This document shows, piece by piece, positions 27,464 through 36,862 of a stretch of 64,000 nucleotides of DNA. The notes beneath the pieces were generated by a model. It did no database searches and had not been told where the DNA came from. It saw only the letters and a program-made list of their open reading frames with translations. Location: NCBI GenBank assembly GCA_963774555.1, contig CAVZFL010000002.1, forward strand, positions 434,001 to 498,000, written 5' to 3'. The first letter of the stretch is position 1. Every line of letters begins with the position of its first letter. The position numbers and the translations under genes are program-made. Source of the DNA: VRUE01 sp963774555. Lineage in GTDB: Bacteria; Actinomycetota; Thermoleophilia; Solirubrobacterales; 70-9.

Positions 27464-28122
27464 GCGTCCGAGTCCTCGCCGGAGTCGCCGGACTCCTTGT
27501 CCGCCGCCTCGTCCTCGGCATCCTTCGCCGCGGCGCTGTCCTCGGTCTCCCCCGCCTCGGTCGCCTCAGCGTCCGTGCCCGTCTCAGTCTCAGTCGTGCC
27601 CTCCGGCGCCTCGGCTGCTGGCTCCGTGGCCTCGGGCTCGGGCGCTGGCTCCTCGGTCGCCTCCGGTGCCTCGGGCTCCGGCGGTGCGTCCGCCTCCTCC
27701 TGGGTGACGCCCTCGGCGTCCACCGGCTCCGGCTCAGCTGCCGCCGTTGGCGTCGAGATCAGCTCCTCGTCGATCCCCCAGCGGCGCTCGGCGACGCGCG
27801 CGGCCTTGCCGATGCGGCCGCGCAGGTAGTAGAGCTTGGCCCGGCGCACGTCGCCGCGGGCGGCGATCTCCAGCTTCTCGATCTTCGGCGAGTGCAGCGG
27901 AAAGGTCCGCTCGACACCGACCCCGAAGGACTGCTTGCGGACGGTGAAGGTCTCGCGCGCTCCCGAGCCTTGCCGCCGCAGGACGATCCCCTCGAACACC
28001 TGGGTGCGGCGGCGGTTGCCCTCGACGACCTGGAAGTGCACGCGCACGCGATCGCCTGGATCGAAGGAAGGGAGACCCTTCCTCAGCTGACCGCGCTCGA
28101 TGTCGTCGATGACGCTGCTCAT
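27460..28122 (-). CDS. rplS: Ribosomal protein bL19 with long acidic C-terminal extension
   Basis: 220 residues; normal bL19 is about 115. Residues 1-121 are the ordinary protein (PGDRVRVHFQVVEGNRRRTQ, VFEGIVLRRQGSGARETFTV, ERTFPLHSPKIEKLE, AKLYYLRGRIGKAARVAE). Residues 122-220 are a low-complexity tail of Glu, Ala, Pro, Thr and Asp with only two Lys near the end. The frame is continuous and ends at the lepB overlap. bL19 sits at the 30S-50S interface. The tail is probably disordered and strongly negative. In operon with trmD upstream. Confidence 0.95.
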   Translation of the reverse strand: MSSVIDDIERGQLRKGLPSFDPGDRVRVHFQVVEGNRRRTQVFEGIVLRRQGSGARETFTVRKQSFGVGVERTFPLHSPKIEKLEIAARGDVRRAKLYYLRGRIGKAARVAERRWGIDEELISTPTAAAEPEPVDAEGVTQEEADAPPEPEAPEATEEPAPEPEATEPAAEAPEGTTETETGTDAEATEAGETEDSAAAKDAEDEAADKESGDSGEDSDA

Positions 28123-28176
28123 GCGAAAAAAGACCGCCGGGCCCGACCTGGGCTCCGCGCGGTGGCCGGATGGTAG

Positions 28177-28854
28177 CTACTCGGGCCTTTTTTCGAGCTG
28201 CTCGGCTCGCGCCCTGCTCTGCTCGGCGCGCCAGAGCCGCACCCGCTCGTGGTCGCCGGAGAGCAGCACGTCGGGCACATCCCATCCCCGGTACTGAGCG
28301 GGCCGCGTGTAGTGCGGGTACTCGGGCATCCCCTCGAGCGTCTGGCTGAACGACTCCTCGACCGCGCTGCGCTCGTGCCCCAGCGCCCCCGGCAGCTTGC
28401 GCATCACGACGTCGGCCAGCACCATCGCCGGCAGCTCTCCCCCGGCCAGCACGTAGCGCCCGATCGAGACCTCGTCGTCGGCGAAGTGCTCGTGCACCCG
28501 CTCGTCGAACCCCTCGTAGCGCCCACAGAGGATTGCCAGGTGCGGCTCCTGCGTGAGCTCGTCGGCCAGCTCGTCGTCGAGCAACCTCCCCGTCGGCGTC
28601 AGCAGCACCCGCCGCGGCCGCTCGCCATGCGGATAGGCAGCCTGCAACGCAGCGTCGACGACATCGACACGGAGCACCATCCCGGCGCCCCCGCCGTACG
28701 GCGCGTCGTCTACCTGCCCCGCGCTCAGCGGCGTGGTGTCGCGATAGTTGATCAGCCGCAGCTCATTCCCTTCAGCCAGCGCGTTCTGAACCGACCGCTG
28801 CGACTGAAACCAGTCGAAAGCCTCAGGGAAGAGCGTGAAGACGTCGAGCTTCAA
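28177..28854 (-). CDS. trmD: tRNA (guanine-N1-)-methyltransferase
   Basis: 225 residues from the ATG at 28854. It methylates G37 of tRNAs reading CNN codons, which prevents frameshifting. Family landmarks are MKLDVFTLFPEAFDWF, YGGGAGMVLR, the SAM-binding knot LCGRYEGFDERV, then DEVSIGRYVLAGGELPAMVL and GALGHERSAVEESF, with the C-terminal VPDVLLSGDHERVRLWR. Intact. Its start overlaps the stop of khpA by 4 bp. The usual neighbour rimM is missing. Confidence 0.97.
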   Translation of the reverse strand: MKLDVFTLFPEAFDWFQSQRSVQNALAEGNELRLINYRDTTPLSAGQVDDAPYGGGAGMVLRVDVVDAALQAAYPHGERPRRVLLTPTGRLLDDELADELTQEPHLAILCGRYEGFDERVHEHFADDEVSIGRYVLAGGELPAMVLADVVMRKLPGALGHERSAVEESFSQTLEGMPEYPHYTRPAQYRGWDVPDVLLSGDHERVRLWRAEQSRARAEQLEKRPE

Positions 28855-29081
28855 TCGAGGATGTCGACTATGACACGGCGATCGAGCCGCACCGCGGCGG
28901 CTTTGGCGATCGTCCTGATCGCGTTGGCGATCCGGCCGCCCTTGCCGATCACGCGCCCCAGGTCGTCCTCGGCGACGGTGATCTCGTAGACCAGGTCGCC
29001 GTCCTCTTCCAGCTCCTCGACGACGACCGCCGAGGGGTCCTCGACCAGCGCCCTGACCAGGAACTCGAGCAGCTCGGTCAC
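28851..29081 (-). CDS. khpA: KH-domain RNA-binding protein KhpA
   Basis: 76 residues from the ATG at 29081. It contains one KH domain with the GxxG-type loop in DDLGRVIGKGGRIANAIRTI. KhpA binds RNA and influences cell division and translation in firmicutes. Small, intact, between rpsP and trmD, overlapping trmD by 4 bp. Confidence 0.92.
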   Translation of the reverse strand: MTELLEFLVRALVEDPSAVVVEELEEDGDLVYEITVAEDDLGRVIGKGGRIANAIRTIAKAAAVRLDRRVIVDILD

Positions 29082-29088
29082 GGCAGGC

Positions 29089-29343
29089 TCAGCTGCCCGA
29101 GGCAGCGATGCCCTTGGTGCGCAGCAGCGTCGCGACCGTCTCCGAGGGCTGGGCGCCGTGCTCGAGCCAGTGCTTGGCGCGCTCCTCGTCGAACTCGATC
29201 GTCGAGGGCTCGGTCTGCGGGTTGTAGCGGCCGATCGTCTCGATCGTCCGGCCGTCGCGCGGCGAGCGCTTGTCGGCCACCACGATGCGCCAGATCGGGT
29301 TCTTCTTCGACCCGACTCGTCTAAGTCTGATTCGGACTGCCAT
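29089..29343 (-). CDS. rpsP: Ribosomal protein bS16
   Basis: 84 residues from the ATG at 29343: MAVRIRLRRVGSKKNPIWRI, VVADKRSPRDGRTIETIGRY and NPQTEPSTIEFDEERAKHWL are classic bS16. It is needed for 30S assembly. It lies 7 bp upstream of khpA and 15 bp downstream of ffh, in the same transcript. Confidence 0.97.
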   Translation of the reverse strand: MAVRIRLRRVGSKKNPIWRIVVADKRSPRDGRTIETIGRYNPQTEPSTIEFDEERAKHWLEHGAQPSETVATLLRTKGIAASGS

Positions 29344-29358
29344 CTGGACTGCGGCAGG

Positions 29359-30726
<1,368 letters not shown>

Positions 30727-30750
30727 TGCGAGCAGCTTAGCCGCGCCGCC

Positions 30751-30866
30751 GCGGTCGCATTTCCTTCCGCATAGCGGCGGAAACTACGACCGCAAACGGT
30801 GAACGAGAAGGTGGCGCCGTTGCGGTCGCACTTTCCGCCGCGTAGCGGCGACAAGTGCGACCGCAA
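30751..30866. repeat. Tandem palindromic repeats between ftsY and ffh
   Basis: Two related units (30751-30795 and 30820-30866) share GCGGTCGCA, TAGCGGCG and CGACCGCAA. The second is a hairpin with perfect 14-bp arms (TTGCGGTCGCACTT and its complement, 30820-30833 and 30853-30866); its loop can also pair (CCGCCG with CGGCG). The first is imperfect. It starts 4 nt after the ftsY stop and resembles REP/BIME-type elements. Confidence 0.75.
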
Positions 30867-30869
30867 GCG

Positions 30870-31868
30870 TTAGTCGGCGAGGAGGGCGTTGGCGAAGTCG
30901 GTGGGGTCGAAGGGGCGGAGGTCCTCTAGCGTCTCGCCGGTGCCGATCAGCTTTACGGGGATGCCTAGGTCGTCAGCGATGGCGAGGACTATGCCGCCCT
31001 TGGCGGTGCCGTCGAGCTTGGTCAGGACTACGCCGTCGACCTCGGCGGCCTCGGCGAAGACCTTGGCCTGGCGCAGGCCGTTCTGGCCGGTGGTGGCGTC
31101 GATCGAGAGCAGGGTCTCGTGGGGGGCGCCGGGCAGCTGCTTGGCGATCACGCGGCGGACCTTGGCCAGCTCGTCCATCAGGTTGGTCTGGGTGTGCAGA
31201 CGGCCGGCGGTGTCGACGATGACCACGTCGGCGCCGCGGGCGCGGGCGGCCTCGATCGCGTCGTAGGCGACGGCGCCGGGGTCGCCGCCCTCGGCCGAGC
31301 GGACCAGTTCGGCGCCGGATCGCTCGGCCCACTCGGCCAGCTGCTCGGCGGCGGCGGCCCGGTAGGTGTCGGCGGCACCGAGGACGACGGAGAGGCCGAA
31401 TTCCTGCGAGAGGTGCCAGGCAATCTTGCCGATCGTCGTCGTCTTGCCGGTGCCGTTGACGCCGACCATCAGCAGCACCGCCGGCTCGCCGCTGAGGTCG
31501 ATCGGGGCGCGTGCCGTGGCCGCGACCTCAGCGAGGATCTCGATCAGGCGCGCCCGCACCGCCTCGCCGTCGGCCGCGACCTTGCCGGCATCGACCTCGT
31601 GCTCGAGCCGCTCGACCACCTTCGCCGTCGTCGGCGCCCCGGCGTCGGCGAGGATCAGCGCCTCCTCCAGCCGCTCCCAGGTCTCCTCGTCGATCCGCTC
31701 GAAGAGGCTGGCCGAGATCTCCTCGCTCAGCGCCTGGCGGCTCTTGGCGAGGCTCTCGCGCAGGCGCTTGAAGACGCCGCGGCGCTGCTCCTCGGGCTCA
31801 GGCGTCGCCGAGACGTTCGCGCTCACGCGCGAACCGAGGTCGAGTATCTCCTGCCAGCTCGTCGCCAT
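30870..31868 (-). CDS. ftsY: Signal recognition particle receptor FtsY
   Basis: Up to 332 residues. NG domain GTPase: LMVGVNGTGKTTTIGKIAWH (G1), the DTYRAAAAEQL motif, VIVDTAGRLHTQTNLMDELA (G3), LTKLDGTAKGG (G4) and GTGETLEDLRPF. It receives Ffh-ribosome complexes at the membrane. The ATG at 31868 overlaps the upstream acyltransferase gene by 71 bp; a GTG at 31826 would shorten the overlap. The N-terminal acidic A domain is short. Confidence 0.95.
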   Translation of the reverse strand: MATSWQEILDLGSRVSANVSATPEPEEQRRGVFKRLRESLAKSRQALSEEISASLFERIDEETWERLEEALILADAGAPTTAKVVERLEHEVDAGKVAADGEAVRARLIEILAEVAATARAPIDLSGEPAVLLMVGVNGTGKTTTIGKIAWHLSQEFGLSVVLGAADTYRAAAAEQLAEWAERSGAELVRSAEGGDPGAVAYDAIEAARARGADVVIVDTAGRLHTQTNLMDELAKVRRVIAKQLPGAPHETLLSIDATTGQNGLRQAKVFAEAAEVDGVVLTKLDGTAKGGIVLAIADDLGIPVKLIGTGETLEDLRPFDPTDFANALLAD

Positions 31869-33288
31869 CGTCGTCGCCGGAGGCTATCCCGGCAGCGGTG
31901 CGGAGTTCGTCGACGGCGTCGCCGAGGTAGCCGGAAAGGCGTTCGACGTCGGGCATCGAGGCGCGGTCGGCGAGGATCCCGAAGCCGACTTTGCCGTTGT
32001 AGCTGACGATCGCCACGGCGAGGGCGTGGCGGCGGGCGAGGAAGCCGACCGGAAAGACGCCGGTGACCTCACGGCCCAGCACGTAGAAGGGGATCTGCGG
32101 CCCGGGGAAGTTGGTGACGAGCAGGTTGAAGAGGCGGGTCGAGAAGTTGATCGCCGCGGTCGGCCGCAAGAGCAGCGGCGGCGCGAAGTCGCGGAACCAG
32201 TCGTTGAGGCCCCAGATCGCCTCGGCGCCGAGCGGCTGCTTGGAGGACTTGAGGGCGTCCATGCCAACGTGCACCGCCTGCACCCGCTCGACCGGGTCGG
32301 CGATTCCGACCGGCAGCGGCCCCCGCATCGCCGTCAGCCGGTTGCCCAGCTCGCCCTCCTCGTCGATCGTGCGGACCGAGACCGGAACCAGAGCCTTCAG
32401 CTCGACCCCCTCGGTCGCCACCTCGCGGTCGTGCAGCAAATGCCGCAGGGCGCCGGCGGTCGCCGCCATGATCACGTCGTTGACCGTGACCCCGAGCGCG
32501 TTCTTGATCCGCTTCAGGTCGGCGAGCGAGAACTCGGCCCAGGCGAAGCTCCGCGCCGGGCCGATCTCGACGTTGAACGGCACCTTCGGCGCCGGCTTGA
32601 ACAGCGCCGAGGTCACCTCCCAGAGGCCGGCGACGCCGTCTGCGGCTCGCTTGCGCGCCCGCCCCGGCTGGCGAGCCGCCCCACCCAGCCAGCGCATCAG
32701 CCGCCGCACGGTCGCCCAGACGCCGCTGACCGCGCGGCTGGCGAGGGCGCCGCGCGAGGGCGGCTGCTGGGGATCCCAGGGCGCTTCCTCGCGCGAGGGC
32801 ACGGGGTTCGGCTCCGGGTCGAAGAGCAGCTTGCCGATGTCGACCGCCGAGAAGCCGTCGGCGAGCGCGTGGTGGGTCTTGTAGACGATCGCGAAGCGGT
32901 CGCCCTCGAGGCCCTCGACCAGGACCAGCTGCCAGAGCGGCCGCGAGCGGTCGAGCGGCGGCGAGAGGATCTCGCCGACGAGATCGTGGAACTCGGCCTC
33001 GCCGCTGGGCTCCGGCAACCTCACCCGGCTCAGGTGCTCGGCGAGGTCGAACTCGGGATGGTCGACCCAGAACGGGGTCCCCAGCCCCAACGGCGGAAAG
33101 GCGAGCCGCTGGCGCAAACGGGGCAGGTGGTGCACTCGGCTGCGAATGTGGACGGCGAAGTCCTCCTGGCTGGGCGGCTCGCCACTGCAGACCAGCACGG
33201 CGCCGATCGCCATGTGCCCGTTGGACCGCTCGTTGGCCAGGAACGAGGTGTCGAACGACGTCAACCTGTCCATGTGACGCTGCGCCAC
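31798..33288 (-). CDS. Wax ester synthase/diacylglycerol acyltransferase (WS/DGAT)
   Basis: 496 residues from the ATG at 33288. The N-terminus DRLTSFDTSFLANERSNGHM and the catalytic motif in YKTHHALADGFSAVDIGKLL (HHxxxDG) identify the family, which transfers acyl groups from acyl-CoA to diacylglycerol or alcohols to make storage lipids. The second family motif is VTVNDVIMAATAGALR, and the C-terminus contains NFPGPQIPFYVLGREVTGVF. Intact, standard length. It sits between smc and ftsY, an unusual place for a lipid gene, and overlaps ftsY. Confidence 0.92.
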   Translation of the reverse strand: MAQRHMDRLTSFDTSFLANERSNGHMAIGAVLVCSGEPPSQEDFAVHIRSRVHHLPRLRQRLAFPPLGLGTPFWVDHPEFDLAEHLSRVRLPEPSGEAEFHDLVGEILSPPLDRSRPLWQLVLVEGLEGDRFAIVYKTHHALADGFSAVDIGKLLFDPEPNPVPSREEAPWDPQQPPSRGALASRAVSGVWATVRRLMRWLGGAARQPGRARKRAADGVAGLWEVTSALFKPAPKVPFNVEIGPARSFAWAEFSLADLKRIKNALGVTVNDVIMAATAGALRHLLHDREVATEGVELKALVPVSVRTIDEEGELGNRLTAMRGPLPVGIADPVERVQAVHVGMDALKSSKQPLGAEAIWGLNDWFRDFAPPLLLRPTAAINFSTRLFNLLVTNFPGPQIPFYVLGREVTGVFPVGFLARRHALAVAIVSYNGKVGFGILADRASMPDVERLSGYLGDAVDELRTAAGIASGDDDGDELAGDTRPRFARERERLGDA

Positions 33289-33373
33289 AGTCCCTCCTTT
33301 CGCTCCCCACGAACAGCGTAGCGGGGGCCTCGATTGGGGAACGTTCTGTTTTCTTTAAGGCTCCGCGCCCGCG

Positions 33374-35860
33374 CTAAGCGGCTTCGGCGGAGCCGGGACG
33401 CTGCGCGGGGGGTTGCTCGCCGATCAGGCCCGGCGGCTGGGAGACCTCATCGCCTGCCTCGGCACCGGGATCCTCGTCGCCGGCGACGCCGGCGAACGGC
33501 GGCGGCACCGGCGCCTCGACCCCGGCCGAGATCTCGACCTCCCCGTCCTCCTCGGCGACTTCGCGCGGCAGCTTGCGGGAGACGACCTTGGTCACGCCGT
33601 CGCCGCCCATGCTGACGCCGTAGAGCACGTCGGCGGCGTCCATCGTCCGTTTCTGGTGGGTGACGATGACGAACTGGGCGCGGTCGGAGAAGCGCCGGAT
33701 CAGCTGCAGGAAGCGGTCGATGTTGGCATCGTCGAGAGCGGCCTCGACCTCGTCGAGGATGTAGAAGGGGCAGGGTCGGGCGAGGAAGACGGCGAAGACG
33801 AAGGCGATCGCGACCAGCGACTTCTCGCCACCGGAGAGCAGCGAGAGCTTGCGGGTCGACTTGCCGGCCGGGGTGACCTCGATCTCGACCCCGAGCTCCT
33901 CACGTTCTTCTTCGCCCTCCTCCTCGTCGGGCTCCACGCCCGCCTCGGCGCTCTCGCTCTCCGCCTCGGCATCGCGCACCGGCCGCAGGGCGACCCGGCG
34001 CAGGGCGCCGCGACCGCCGGGGAAGAGGTGCTCGACCATCTCCTCGAAGTTCTTCGCCGTCGCCTCGAAGGTCTGCTCGAAGGCGCGCTCGATCTCGCGG
34101 TCGATGTCGCGGATCAGCGTCTCCAGCTCGCGCATCCCCCGCTCGGTGTCCTCGCGCTGGGCCTGCAGAGTCTCGACGTGCTCGCGCGCCTCCTCGTACT
34201 CCTGCTCGGCCAGCGGGTTGACCGGGCCGATCTGGGCGCGGCGGCGCTCGAGGCGGACCAGGCGACGGTCGATCTCCTCCCGCTCCTCGTCGCTCAGAGG
34301 CGCCTCGGCGGGCTCGATCTCCTCGCCCAGCCGCTCGGCGATCGAGGCCAGCTCCTTCGCCGCCTCGGCACGGCGGTCGCCGAGGTGGGCGGCCTCGACC
34401 TCGACCTCGGTCAGCTTGTCGGAGGCGGCGCGCATCTCCGCCTGCAGCTCGTACTCGCGCTGCGAGCAGGCCCGCATCTCCTCGGCGATCTCGTCGCCGT
34501 CGCCGTCGCCGCCGACGACGCGCTGCTCGATCCGCTCGACCCGGGCGCGGATCGCCGCCTCGGCGGCAGAGGCCGCGGCAGCAGCCGCGCGCACGTCCTC
34601 GAGCAGCTCCTCGCCGGCCGCGAGGCGCTGCTGCAGCTTCTCGCGATGGCGCTCGCCGAGCAGGCCCTCGGCCCGCCGGGCGTGACGGGAAGCGCGCTCG
34701 GCGCCGCTGCGCACCGCGCCCAGGGCCGCCTCGCGGGCGGACTCGCTCGCCTCGGCGGATCGCGCCCGTGCCAGGCCCTCGGCGGCGCCGGAGAGGCCGG
34801 CGCCGATCTCGCCCAGCTCCTCCTCCAGCTTGCGCGCCCGTTCGCCGGGGGTCGCCGTAGCGCCGACGTCGAGCGTCAACGGGCCGAGCTCGGCTCGCAG
34901 CAAGTCGAGGCTGGCGCCGATCTCACCCTCGCGGTCGGAGAGGCCGGAGGCCCGGATGGCGACGCGCTGCTGCTCACCGCGCAGCTTGGTCAGCACGCCC
35001 CAGGCCTGGGTGCGCTCGCGGTCGCGAGCGGCGAAGCGCTCCTCGGCCGCGCGCCGCTTCTCGCTCACCTCGGCCAGGCGCTTCTCGATCGCGGTCCGCT
35101 GCGCCCGCGCCTCGCTCGCCGCCTTCTCGGCCGCGGCCGCGCGGTCGGCGCCGAAGCGAAGTTCCTCGGCGACCAGCTGCCCTTTCAGCCCCAGCTCCTC
35201 GCGCTCGATCCGGGCGCCGAGCTCGGCCGCCTGGGCCTGGCGCTTCAGCGGCCGCAGGCGAGCACGCGCCTCGCGCTCGAGGTCGAGCGCGCGGTCGAGG
35301 TTGTCGCGCGCCGCGCGCAGCTTCAGCTCGGCGCGGCGGCGGCGCTTGCGGTGCTTGCCGAGGCCGGCGGCCTCCTCGACCAGAAGGCGCCGCTCGCGCG
35401 GCTTGGAGTGGACGATCGACTCGACCCGGCCCTGGCTAATCACCGAGTGCATCTCGCGGCCGAGGTTGGTGTCGGAGAGCACCTCGGTGACGTCGACGAG
35501 GCGGCAGCGGGCGCCGTTGAGGCGGTAGGAGCCGTCGCCGGAGCGGTCGAGGGTGCGCTTGACCGCGATCTCGGAGAGCTCGGTGGCGGCCCGCCCCTCG
35601 GAGTTGTCGATCGTCACCTCGACTTCGGCGGCGCGGCGCTGGCCGATGCCCTTGCCGCCGGCGGAGATCACGTCCTGCATCGAGGCGCCGCGGATCGCGC
35701 CCGGGCTCTGCTCGCCCAGCGCCCAGAGCACCGCGTCGGTGATGTTCGACTTGCCCGAGCCGTTGGGACCGACGATCACGCTGACGCCGGGCGAGAACTC
35801 CAGCCTCGCCCGCTCGGGGAACGACTTGAACCCCTTCATCTCGATCGATCTCAGATACAT
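33374..35860 (-). CDS. smc: SMC chromosome-segregation ATPase, short and apparently hinge-less
   Basis: 828 residues from the ATG at 35860; typical bacterial SMC is about 1150-1200. The N-terminal head has Walker A GPNGSGKS at residues 31-38 and the Arg-finger region QSPGAIRGASMQDVISAGG. The C-terminal head has the signature LSGGEKS near 675, Walker B FYILDEVEAALDDANIDRF and the H-loop region VTHQKRTMDAADVLYGVSM. Between about 170 and 640 the sequence is charged coiled coil with no recognisable hinge domain; the only break is a Pro/Gly stretch near residues 325-340. A Pro-rich tail of about 65 residues ends the protein. scpA and scpB are not in the window. Single uninterrupted frame. Confidence 0.92.
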   Translation of the reverse strand: MYLRSIEMKGFKSFPERARLEFSPGVSVIVGPNGSGKSNITDAVLWALGEQSPGAIRGASMQDVISAGGKGIGQRRAAEVEVTIDNSEGRAATELSEIAVKRTLDRSGDGSYRLNGARCRLVDVTEVLSDTNLGREMHSVISQGRVESIVHSKPRERRLLVEEAAGLGKHRKRRRRAELKLRAARDNLDRALDLEREARARLRPLKRQAQAAELGARIEREELGLKGQLVAEELRFGADRAAAAEKAASEARAQRTAIEKRLAEVSEKRRAAEERFAARDRERTQAWGVLTKLRGEQQRVAIRASGLSDREGEIGASLDLLRAELGPLTLDVGATATPGERARKLEEELGEIGAGLSGAAEGLARARSAEASESAREAALGAVRSGAERASRHARRAEGLLGERHREKLQQRLAAGEELLEDVRAAAAAASAAEAAIRARVERIEQRVVGGDGDGDEIAEEMRACSQREYELQAEMRAASDKLTEVEVEAAHLGDRRAEAAKELASIAERLGEEIEPAEAPLSDEEREEIDRRLVRLERRRAQIGPVNPLAEQEYEEAREHVETLQAQREDTERGMRELETLIRDIDREIERAFEQTFEATAKNFEEMVEHLFPGGRGALRRVALRPVRDAEAESESAEAGVEPDEEEGEEEREELGVEIEVTPAGKSTRKLSLLSGGEKSLVAIAFVFAVFLARPCPFYILDEVEAALDDANIDRFLQLIRRFSDRAQFVIVTHQKRTMDAADVLYGVSMGGDGVTKVVSRKLPREVAEEDGEVEISAGVEAPVPPPFAGVAGDEDPGAEAGDEVSQPPGLIGEQPPAQRPGSAEAA

Positions 35861-35924
35861 CGCTCTAGTCCCCAGTCCCTCGGACCGCTAAGGCTCTCGC
35901 CTGAGTCGGACGCGACGACCACGC

Positions 35925-36602
35925 CTACTCCCCAAGGCGCTTCAGCGCCTGCTCGGCCGCGACCTGCTCGGCCGCCTTCTTGCTCCGGCCCTCGCCCTCG
36001 CCGACCCGCTCGCCATCGACGATCGCGGCGACCTCGAACCTGCGTCGATGGGGTGGGCCCGCTTCGGCAAGCACCTCGTAGCTTACGCGCGCGTGCTGGC
36101 GCGCCAGCATCTCCTGCAGCTCCGACTTGAAGTCGATCCGGGTGTCGGCCGCGTGCTCGATCCGCGGCTCGAAGGCGGTGGCCACGGCTGCGGCGGTCTC
36201 CTCGAAGCCGAAGGCGAGAAGGCAGGCGCCGATCAGCGCCTCGGTCGCCTCGGGCAGCGGCCGCTCGCCGCTCAGCAGCACCTCGGCCGGGATCCCCAGC
36301 TGCATCTCCTCGGGCTCGTTCTCGCGCAGCATCTCGGGCACGCCCAGCTCGCGACCGACCTCGGCGCAGGAGGCGCCCCTGACCGCCTGATTGTGGACCT
36401 TGGTCAGACCGCCGGCATCGAGCTCGGGGAAGCGATCGACGAGGTCGCGGGCGACGGCCAGCGCCAGCACGCTGTCGCCGAGGTAGGCGAGCCGCTCGTA
36501 GGAGTCGACGCGATCCTCGGTCCAAGAGGAGTGGGTCAGCGCCTGGCGGCGCAGCTCCTCCGGCAGCCCGGTGACGAGGGCGGATAGCTCGGCGAGGCTC
36601 AC
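35925..36602 (-). CDS. rnc: Ribonuclease III
   Basis: 226 residues from a GTG at 36602 that overlaps the acpP stop (GTGA). Catalytic signature SYERLAYLGDSVLALAVARD and the second acidic site in PEATEALIGACLLAFG; the C-terminal double-stranded RNA-binding domain reads FKSELQEMLARQHARVSYEV and RSKKAAEQVAAEQALKRLGE. It processes rRNA precursors and structured RNAs. Intact. The acpP-rnc-smc order is the common bacterial arrangement. Confidence 0.96.
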   Translation of the reverse strand: MSLAELSALVTGLPEELRRQALTHSSWTEDRVDSYERLAYLGDSVLALAVARDLVDRFPELDAGGLTKVHNQAVRGASCAEVGRELGVPEMLRENEPEEMQLGIPAEVLLSGERPLPEATEALIGACLLAFGFEETAAAVATAFEPRIEHAADTRIDFKSELQEMLARQHARVSYEVLAEAGPPHRRRFEVAAIVDGERVGEGEGRSKKAAEQVAAEQALKRLGE

Positions 36603-36862
36603 GCCGGCGCGTGCGCGAGCACGAACTCGACCGCGTCGCCCACGGTCGCGATCTTGGCGGCCTGCTCCTCGGAGACGGAGATCCCGTAGGTGTCCTCCAG
36701 CTCCATCACCAGCTCGTAGAGGTCGAGCGAGTCGGCGTCGAGGTCCTCCTTGAAGCGGCTTCCCTCGGCGATTCCGGCGGCGTCGATCTCGAGCTCCTCG
36801 GCGAGGTGGTTGCGGACCAAGGTGAGGACTTCCTCGCGGCTCATCTCCCGGTTTCCTATCAC
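36599..36862 (-). CDS. acpP: Acyl carrier protein
   Basis: 87 residues from the ATG at 36862. The phosphopantetheine attachment Ser lies in EDLDADSLDLYELVMELEDT, with the usual acidic helix 2. It carries acyl intermediates in fatty acid synthesis. Overlaps plsX by 4 bp and rnc by 4 bp, so plsX-acpP-rnc are tightly coupled. Confidence 0.97.
   Translation of the reverse strand: MIGNREMSREEVLTLVRNHLAEELEIDAAGIAEGSRFKEDLDADSLDLYELVMELEDTYGISVSEEQAAKIATVGDAVEFVLAHAPA

Noticed and set aside
33413..36130. Long plus-strand open frame of about 900 codons opposite smc
   Set aside because: Antisense shadow: GC-rich codons of the minus-strand genes leave the opposite strand without stops. Its sequence is Leu/Gly/Arg-rich and unlike any family. 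The same applies to long plus-strand frames opposite comM-lepB and opposite recG-fakA.
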